The notes beneath the pieces are model-generated. The model did not search any database. It was not told the DNA's origin and saw only the letters and a program-made list of their open reading frames with translations. The position numbers were made by a program, and so were the translations under genes. This document shows positions 1-5,085 of a DNA stretch of 7,581 bases, piece by piece (the stretch's first letter is position 1; each line of letters opens with the position of its first letter). The DNA is taken from positions 1 through 7,581 of the forward strand of contig BNZQ01000067.1 in NCBI GenBank assembly GCA_026001225.1, in the 5' to 3' direction. Origin of the DNA: Clostridia bacterium. Lineage in GTDB: Bacteria; Bacillota; Clostridia; Christensenellales; DUVY01.

Positions 1-24
1 TAAAAATCAACAGAGGGCGGGTTT

Positions 25-522
25 ATGACGAGAGTCGCGCTTGAAAAGTATTTAGCGGAAATCTATAACACGATGCGCACGATGGGCCTGTTCATCACGA
101 CGGGCTCCGCGCGCATCAACACGGCCACGATTTCGTGGGGAACGTTCGGTCACCTTTGGAACCGGCCCCTTGCTTTGATTCCGATCCGCAGCCAACGTTA
201 TACCTACGGCTTGATCGAGGAATCGGGTGTCTTTACGATCAGCGTTCCCCGCAAGGACCTCGGCAACGTGCTGTCCCAAGCGGGTACTTTGAGCGGCCGC
301 GACCACGACAAATTTTCCGAGCTTCACCTGCACCCCGCCAAGGCGCGGCATGTGGACACCTTTATCGTCGCCGACTGCGGTTTGCATTTGGAATGCCGCG
401 TTATCTACCGCGCCCCGATCGTTCCCGAAAATCTGCACCCCGCAATCGACAAGGAAATTTACACCGGCAATTCCCGCCACACGATGTTTTACGGCGAGAT
501 TTTGGATATATACGAAACATAA
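25..522 (+). CDS. Flavin reductase-like FMN-binding protein
   Basis: A 165-residue protein that resembles the small flavin reductase-like (FMN-binding split-barrel) proteins common in Clostridia. Such proteins bind FMN and usually pass electrons from a reduced nicotinamide cofactor to flavin or a partner protein; the substrate here cannot be told. The most telling segment is residues 32-60, where NTATISWG is followed by a conserved W-N-R-P and then RSQRYTYG, the flavin-contacting core of this subgroup. A later SGRDHDKF stretch and the C-terminal FYGEILDIY strand also fit. The length is normal for the single-domain form, so the gene looks complete. The ATG is supported by a GAGGG ribosome-binding site at 13-17 with 7 nt spacing. 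Only 24 nt lie upstream, so its promoter is outside the window. The lipoprotein gene starts 19 nt downstream and may be cotranscribed. The family call is by recognition of motifs, not by a database search. Confidence 0.85.
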   Translation: MTRVALEKYLAEIYNTMRTMGLFITTGSARINTATISWGTFGHLWNRPLALIPIRSQRYTYGLIEESGVFTISVPRKDLGNVLSQAGTLSGRDHDKFSELHLHPAKARHVDTFIVADCGLHLECRVIYRAPIVPENLHPAIDKEIYTGNSRHTMFYGEILDIYET

Positions 523-529
523 ACATTAT

Positions 530-534
530 GAGGA
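530..534 (+). promoter_or_regulatory. Ribosome-binding site deciding a GTG start
   Basis: GAGGA lies 7 nt upstream of the GTG at 542. The open frame itself extends back to an ATG at 350, deep inside the flavin reductase gene, but only the GTG start gives a good ribosome-binding site together with an immediate signal peptide. This fixes the lipoprotein start at 542. Confidence 0.75.
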
Positions 535-541
535 ATGCCTT

Positions 542-1141
542 GTGAAATTTTGGCGATTTGCATTATTGATCCTCTTTTCGCTGCTGGCGATATCCTTTTT
601 TGCGGGATGTCGTTATCCTATCAATAATAACGACTCTTCTGTTGACGGCGGATCACCTTCCGAACAAAAGAATGGCGGATCTTCTTCCGAACAAAAAATA
701 AGGTACACGTTAAAATTTGAAACCGATGGGGGAACGGAAATTTCCTCAATAACATTGCTATCGGGCGAAGTTGCCAGTATCCCGCAAACGACACCGGCGA
801 AAAGAGGATATCCGTTTGAAGGCTGGTATCTCGATAGCACATGTACCGTTATTTCACCCGTGGCTTTTCAAATCACAAAAGATATTACACTATACGCCAA
901 ATGGGGTGATGAATTTCCGCATTTTTATGTCGTTTTTGAGGATGGTTCTTATCGTGCAGGAATCTTGGATCGTTATCCGAATGAATCCATCGATGATCCC
1001 AGCCTTCACTCTTACTTGTCTACTCCTCCCGGAAGAACTGGTAAGCGAGTCTGGTGTACAGACGCAACTTTAAAGACAGAAGTCATTTGGCCATTTACAC
1101 CGACAAAACAATATACGTATCTTTATGCGAAATGGAAATAA
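542..1141 (+). CDS. Lipoprotein with InlB B-type repeat
   Basis: A 199-residue secreted lipoprotein of unknown function. Residues 1-22 form a lipoprotein signal peptide with basic KFWR and a hydrophobic run, ending in FFAGC; Cys23 would be lipidated and anchor the protein to the outer face of the membrane. A hydrophilic linker (about 24-53) contains a duplicated GGSxSEQK. Residues 55-121 match the Listeria-Bacteroides (InlB B-type) repeat: an F-x-x-DGG start, a central RGYPFEGWYLD and a closing ITLYAKW. Residues 128-198 look like a second, degenerate copy that ends in TYLYAKWK but has lost the central G-Y-x-F-x-G-W. Such repeats are usually found in many copies on large surface proteins; here almost nothing else is present. 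By spot counts its GC is about 42%, against 55-60% in neighbouring genes, which may mean recent acquisition. It follows the flavin reductase by 19 nt and converges on metG. Its binding partner cannot be inferred. Confidence 0.85.
   Translation: MKFWRFALLILFSLLAISFFAGCRYPINNNDSSVDGGSPSEQKNGGSSSEQKIRYTLKFETDGGTEISSITLLSGEVASIPQTTPAKRGYPFEGWYLDSTCTVISPVAFQITKDITLYAKWGDEFPHFYVVFEDGSYRAGILDRYPNESIDDPSLHSYLSTPPGRTGKRVWCTDATLKTEVIWPFTPTKQYTYLYAKWK
647..700 (+). repeat. 27-bp tandem duplication in lipoprotein linker
   Basis: Two adjacent 27-bp units (647-673 and 674-700) both begin GGCGGATC and share TTCCGAACAAAA. They encode GGSPSEQKN and GGSSSEQKI in the linker between the lipidated cysteine and the InlB-type repeat. 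Being a multiple of three, the duplication lengthens the linker without changing frame. Confidence 0.85.
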
Positions 1142-1229
1142 GCAGATTTTCACCAAATATTAAGATATCGTAATCTATACACTGAAACAAATGATACTAT
1201 CTTACCTTTTCGACCTTGAATTGTACCTT

Positions 1230-3197
1230 TTAAACGGACTGCAACTGGCTTTCATGTTTCTTAAAGAAGTCCACCCTCGGCTCTAAAAACTTAAACCTGT
1301 GCTCCTTCCCTTGATAAAACCAATCCACGGGCTTAAAAATGTTTTTCCAATCCCAAACCTCCGGACCGATCCGCAAATACTGCCGCACCGACTCCGCGCC
1401 TTCGGGGACGATCGGATGAAACAAGACCATCGCAGTTTTAATCATGTGCGCCGCATCCGCCAAAACCCGCAGGATCGCCGGCACGTCGTTTTTCTCCTGC
1501 AATACCTTCATGTTATCGGACAAGGTTTTGTTGATCGCCCGCGTGTAATCGTCCAATAAATTCATGACCGAATGGAACTCGAAGCCGCTCATCAGTTTTT
1601 CGTACCGCAAAACGGTCTCCTCCGCCTCCCGTAAAACGCTTTCCGACACCGAAACGCGCGGCGCGATTCCGCCGTTGTATTTTTGCAGCGTATAGAAAAG
1701 CGTCCGCACCGCGCGGTTGTAGACGTTGGTCAGCATCGTGCTTTCCTTTAAAACGGGATCGCCCTCCTTGCCGCTTGCGTCGGGATTGAACGCTTTCGGG
1801 CGGAACGGCACGTTGGCGATCCCCAGCCCCAACCCCAAAAAGTGGACGCGCAGCTGTTCGGGCGTATAAAATTGCAACAATTGGTCGGCCGTCGGCGGCT
1901 TGATCTTGCCGCTCGAACTCGCTTTTTTATCGAAATACAAAATATGCTTATTGGCGATAATGACGGGATCGGTCAAATGCACGTCTTTCAAATCCTTAAA
2001 AAACGAGACCTCCGCAAGCCCGTAAAAATAAATATTGTCCTCTCCGATGAATTGATAGATTTTCGCGTCCTTATCGCACCACCATTTTTGATAGTCGCCC
2101 TCGTCCTTGCCCGCGCCTTTCAAATACGTCCGCGTGAACGAGATCGGCGCCCACAGGCTTTCGGGCCATACCCAAAAGGTCAAGTCCTTAACGTCCTCGC
2201 ATTCGGGCGCGGGCACGCCCCATTCGATATTGCCGGTCAAGCGGAACGGCACCAACGTTTTGCCCGTCCGATACCGGACGCCGCTTGCGAACAGCACGAG
2301 GCACGCCTTTTCGCGGTCCTCCAACTTGTTAAAGGTCAATTTGAGGTTGCCGCCGTTGCCGCCGTCCTCCTCGACCGTGAAATCCCCCAGCTGAGAGGAA
2401 ATCTCGTCCACCTTCACGGCGTCCTCTTTTTTGATATAGGCGATCGGTTTTTTCAAAAACTCGCGCGATTCCTTGGCGACGAAAGGACGGATTTCTCCCG
2501 CCTGTTCGCGCTCTTGCAAATACGCTTCCAAAACCTCCTGCTTGTCCTCTAAATTATAGTACCAGTTGACCACGGGCCGCAGTTCGGGCCGTGCGCCGGA
2601 CAACGCGCTGACGGGCGCGATTAGGTCGCGCGGATCGTATTGGTGTCCGAGCGAGCACTCGTCGGCATAGGCTGCCTCGGATTTACAGCCCGCGATCGGA
2701 CAGCGTCCGATAACCTGCCGGCCGTTCAAAAAGGTTTTATGCTCGGCGTCGTAGAATTGCGAATTGGACAGCTTTTTCAAGGCCCCCGCCGCGTACAGCC
2801 CCTCGAAAATTTCCCGGCTGACTTGGGCATGGATATCGCGGGCGGGCGGCAGGCCCGACGCGCAGAATTGGGACAATCCGATCTGAAACCTTTCTAATGT
2901 CGCTTTTTGCTTTAAATGATTGCTTTCGACAAACGCCTCGATTGTGCCGGAAAACATGCCCGCGGCGACCGTCGTTCTGTATTTTTCCACGATCGGCGAG
3001 CCGTAACAGTCGGTGCCCGACACGAAAATCACGTTTTCCGCGCCGATCCGATCCTTTAAAAACCGCGCGAACGTGTCGGCGTGCACAAAAACACCGCCTA
3101 CGTGCCCGAAGTGCAGCTCTTTACTGCCGTACGGCATTCCCGCCGTCACGACGGCGCGTTTGGGGAATACAGGTCTGCCGATTGTCGTCATTTCCAT
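1230..3197 (-). CDS. metG: Methionyl-tRNA synthetase, divergent form
   Basis: A 655-residue class I aminoacyl-tRNA synthetase, most likely charging tRNA with methionine in the cytoplasm. The HIGH motif is HFGH at 29-32, followed by HADTFARFLKDR. FVSGTDCYGSPI (58-69) matches the methionine-site strand of MetRS. A zinc knuckle lies at 166-185 with ligands C166, C171, C181 and apparently H185. NIEWGVPAP and FWVWPESLWAPISF (about 323-354) correspond to the second half of the catalytic fold. The KMSKS loop is degenerate: KASSSGK at 425-431. An insertion of roughly 80 residues (about 245-322) divides the catalytic region. The C-terminal helical domain ends at about 640 with an FLEPRVDF segment like the end of the MetRS core; no EMAP/Trbp111-like tRNA-binding domain follows. 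The ATG is supported by AAAAGGA at 3205-3211, 7 nt upstream. It lies 158 nt after fhs, and that gap is almost wholly repeat element A. A non-canonical paralogue, with a standard MetRS elsewhere, is possible. Confidence 0.85.
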   Translation of the reverse strand: MEMTTIGRPVFPKRAVVTAGMPYGSKELHFGHVGGVFVHADTFARFLKDRIGAENVIFVSGTDCYGSPIVEKYRTTVAAGMFSGTIEAFVESNHLKQKATLERFQIGLSQFCASGLPPARDIHAQVSREIFEGLYAAGALKKLSNSQFYDAEHKTFLNGRQVIGRCPIAGCKSEAAYADECSLGHQYDPRDLIAPVSALSGARPELRPVVNWYYNLEDKQEVLEAYLQEREQAGEIRPFVAKESREFLKKPIAYIKKEDAVKVDEISSQLGDFTVEEDGGNGGNLKLTFNKLEDREKACLVLFASGVRYRTGKTLVPFRLTGNIEWGVPAPECEDVKDLTFWVWPESLWAPISFTRTYLKGAGKDEGDYQKWWCDKDAKIYQFIGEDNIYFYGLAEVSFFKDLKDVHLTDPVIIANKHILYFDKKASSSGKIKPPTADQLLQFYTPEQLRVHFLGLGLGIANVPFRPKAFNPDASGKEGDPVLKESTMLTNVYNRAVRTLFYTLQKYNGGIAPRVSVSESVLREAEETVLRYEKLMSGFEFHSVMNLLDDYTRAINKTLSDNMKVLQEKNDVPAILRVLADAAHMIKTAMVLFHPIVPEGAESVRQYLRIGPEVWDWKNIFKPVDWFYQGKEHRFKFLEPRVDFFKKHESQLQSV

Positions 3198-3213
3198 GCT
3201 TCCGTCCTTTTAC

Positions 3214-3347
3214 AAACTGAAAAATGAAAAATGAAAATTATGGGTCTGTCGAACAAGAAACCTGATTATACTTTACGTTCCTTACCCGCAAACGAAGCCG
3301 CTATTCCGAATACTCGACCAAAATTTTCAGTTTTCATCTTTCAGTTT
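3214..3347 (-). repeat. Repeat element A with 26-bp inverted ends
   Basis: A 134-bp element fills most of the gap between fhs and metG. Its arms, 3214-3239 and 3322-3347, are inverted copies of each other, matching at 24 of 26 positions without gaps; each is made of reiterated TGAAAA words such as AAACTGAAA. The 82-nt core is not obviously palindromic. A second element at 6755-6887 has the same arms, core and orientation; the 30 nt at 3321-3350 are identical to 6855-6884, and the 14-nt CGTTCCTTACCCGC (3276-3289) is identical to 6810-6823. Read with the genes, the element begins 8 nt after the fhs stop codon and ends 2 nt before the metG ribosome-binding site. It could be a MITE-like or REP-like mobile repeat. 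No coding capacity and no clear target-site duplication were seen. Confidence 0.8.
3265..3292 (-). promoter_or_regulatory. Candidate promoter inside element A
   Basis: On the minus strand a perfect TATAAT lies at 3270-3265, about 70 nt upstream of the metG start. A poor -35 match (TTTGCG, 3292-3287) sits 16 nt further upstream. The equivalent position in element B reads CATAAT (6804-6799), so the hexamer is only partly conserved. It could let the element drive the downstream gene, but the weak -35 keeps this tentative. Confidence 0.3.
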
Positions 3348-3355
3348 TCACTTAA

Positions 3356-5050
3356 TTAAAATATTCCGTAAATATCGCCGCTTGCGTCTACCCCGATATT
3401 TTCCGCGTTCGGCGTTTTCGGCAATCCCGGCATCAACAGCATCTCGCCCGCCATCGCGACGACGAAGCCCGCGCCCGCGCGCAACGCTACCTCACGGATC
3501 TGTAAGGTAAAGCCATTAGGCGCGCCAAGCCGCGCAGGATCGTCGGACAGCGAATATTGCGTTTTGGCGATGCAGACCGGCAACGCGCCGAAGCCGTCTG
3601 CGGTCATGCGGGCCAGCTGTTTTTTCGCCCTTTCGGAAAAATTCACGCCGTCCGCGCCGTATACCTTTTTCGCGACGGACGCGATCTTGTCCTCTAAACT
3701 CCGTTCTAAACCGTACACAAAGGTCGTCTTGCGGGGCGGCTTTTTGCAAAGGTCTAAAACCTCGCGCGCTAAATCTGGCCCGCCCGCGCCGCCTTTTGCG
3801 AAAAACTCGACAGGAAACGCCTTGACGCCCGCCGCTCCCGCCGCGTCCTCCACAATTTGCAGTTCGGCGGCGGTGTCGGTATCGAAGCGGTTGAGAGCGA
3901 CGACGCACGGCTGTTTATATACCTTCGTGATATTTTCGATATGCTTTACGAGGTTCGGCAAGCCCTTTGCGAGCGCGGCCAAATCTTCCTTTTTCAAGTC
4001 TTCCTTGCGCGCTCCGCCGTTCAATTTCAACGCCCGCACGGTCGCGACCAGCACGACGCAGGCGATTTCCAAACCGGCCGTCCTGCACTTGATATCGATG
4101 AACTTTTCCGCGCCCAAATCCGCGCCGAAGCCCGCCTCGGTGACGACGCAATCGGCGTACCGCAACGCGGCGCGCGTGGCGATCACGCTGTTACAGCCGT
4201 GGGCGATATTGGCGAACGGCCCGCCGTGGATAAACGCGGGCGTACCCTCCAAGGTCTGCACAAGGTTTGGATTCATCGCGTCCTTTAACAGCGCGGCCAT
4301 CGCGCCGTCGGCTTTTAAGTCCCCCGCCGTAACCGCTTTGCCCGACCGATCGTAGGCGGCAACGATCCTTTTTAACCTCGCCCGCAAATCCTCCGCGTCC
4401 CTTGACAGGCACAATACCGCCATGATTTCGCTCGCGGCAGTGATATCGAAGCCCTCCTCGCGAGGCTTGCCGTCGGCCGTCCCCCCAAGCCCGATCACGC
4501 AATTCCGAAGCGCGCGGTCATTGACGTCCACGCAGCGTCTGAACGCCGGCCGCGCGACATCGATATCGAGAACGTTGCCCCAATGGATATGGTTGTCGAT
4601 CATCGCGCACAGCAGGTTGTTTGCGGCGGTGACCGCGTGAAAATCGCCGTTGAAGTGCAGGTTGATATCCTCCATCGGAACGACCTGCGCATACCCCCCG
4701 CCGGTCGCGCCGCCCTTCATGCCGAACACCGGCCCTAGGCTAGGCTCGCGCAACGCCAACGCCGCTTTGACACCCCCGCGCCGCAACGCGTCGGCAAGGC
4801 CGATCGACACGGTGGTCTTGCCCTCGCCGCCCGCGGTCGGGTTGACGGCGGTCACGAGGATCAATTTTCCGCGCTTTTCCCCGTTTTCGGCCGGATTCCC
4901 CTTGTCCCGCGCACCGCCCGGATTTTGAACGATTTTCGCCTTGTATTGGCCGTAGCGGTATACCGCGTCCTTTTCAATTCCGATCGACGCCGCTATTTCC
5001 TCTATATCTTTTAATTTCGCTTCCCGCGCTATTTCCATATCGGTTTTCAT
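3356..5050 (-). CDS. fhs: Formate-tetrahydrofolate ligase
   Basis: FTHFS joins formate to tetrahydrofolate at the cost of ATP, giving 10-formyl-THF in the cytoplasm. It supplies one-carbon units for purines and formyl-Met-tRNA and is the entry step of the methyl branch of the Wood-Ljungdahl pathway; nothing else in the window shows which role applies. The 564 residues span the usual family length (about 555-560). Residues 71-80 (PTAGGEGKTT) are the ATP-binding loop, LREPSLGPVFG (100-110) and GGGYAQVVPMEDINLHF (117-133) are family signatures, TPAFIHGGPFANIAHG is present in the middle, and the C-terminus closes with MPGLPKTPNAENIGVD. One oddity is the linker between KAKI (37-40) and GKLI (61-64), about 20 residues against about 13 in the family, rich in G, N, E and K. 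AAGGAG at 5059-5064 is 8 nt before the ATG. The transporter stop lies only 35 nt upstream with no terminator seen, so the two are probably cotranscribed. Confidence 0.96.
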   Translation of the reverse strand: MKTDMEIAREAKLKDIEEIAASIGIEKDAVYRYGQYKAKIVQNPGGARDKGNPAENGEKRGKLILVTAVNPTAGGEGKTTVSIGLADALRRGGVKAALALREPSLGPVFGMKGGATGGGYAQVVPMEDINLHFNGDFHAVTAANNLLCAMIDNHIHWGNVLDIDVARPAFRRCVDVNDRALRNCVIGLGGTADGKPREEGFDITAASEIMAVLCLSRDAEDLRARLKRIVAAYDRSGKAVTAGDLKADGAMAALLKDAMNPNLVQTLEGTPAFIHGGPFANIAHGCNSVIATRAALRYADCVVTEAGFGADLGAEKFIDIKCRTAGLEIACVVLVATVRALKLNGGARKEDLKKEDLAALAKGLPNLVKHIENITKVYKQPCVVALNRFDTDTAAELQIVEDAAGAAGVKAFPVEFFAKGGAGGPDLAREVLDLCKKPPRKTTFVYGLERSLEDKIASVAKKVYGADGVNFSERAKKQLARMTADGFGALPVCIAKTQYSLSDDPARLGAPNGFTLQIREVALRAGAGFVVAMAGEMLLMPGLPKTPNAENIGVDASGDIYGIF

Positions 5051-5058
5051 ACGGTTTG

Positions 5059-5064
5059 CTCCTT
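5059..5064 (-). promoter_or_regulatory. Ribosome-binding site of fhs
   Basis: On the minus strand AAGGAG lies 8 nt before the ATG at 5050, preceded by a run of A. It is the strongest ribosome-binding site in the window and supports the fhs start, which also gives the expected N-terminal MEIAREAKLKDI segment of FTHFS. Confidence 0.8.
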
Positions 5065-5085
5065 TTTTTATGCTTAAATTTTTAA

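Noticed and set aside
350..541. Extension of the lipoprotein frame back to an ATG inside the flavin reductase gene
   Set aside because: It would bury the signal peptide and overlap a well-supported gene; the GTG at 542 has a good ribosome-binding site and starts directly with a lipoprotein signal.
1142..1229. Bidirectional terminator between the convergent lipoprotein and metG genes
   Set aside because: The best pairing (AAGATA with TATCTT) is only 6 bp around a loop of more than 25 nt, with no GC-rich stem and no clear T-run after it. I see nothing else in these 88 nt.
1842..2552. 236-residue open frame on the plus strand opposite metG
   Set aside because: It lies wholly inside a gene with strong family motifs on the other strand, has no recognisable domain and is expected as an antisense shadow in GC-rich codons.
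3198..3355. Methionine riboswitch or T-box upstream of metG
   Set aside because: The gap is almost all repeat element A. I found no T-box consensus, specifier loop or SAM-riboswitch-like core, and element B with the same core precedes an unrelated transporter.
3348..3355. Target-site duplications flanking elements A and B
   Set aside because: Flanks of A (TTTTAC versus TCACTTAA) and of B do not share a convincing direct repeat, so insertion by transposition is not shown by the sequence.
3564..4355. 263-residue open frame on the plus strand opposite fhs
   Set aside because: Low-complexity composition rich in A, P, S and K, no motifs and no ribosome-binding site worth noting; it is a shadow of the well-supported FTHFS gene.
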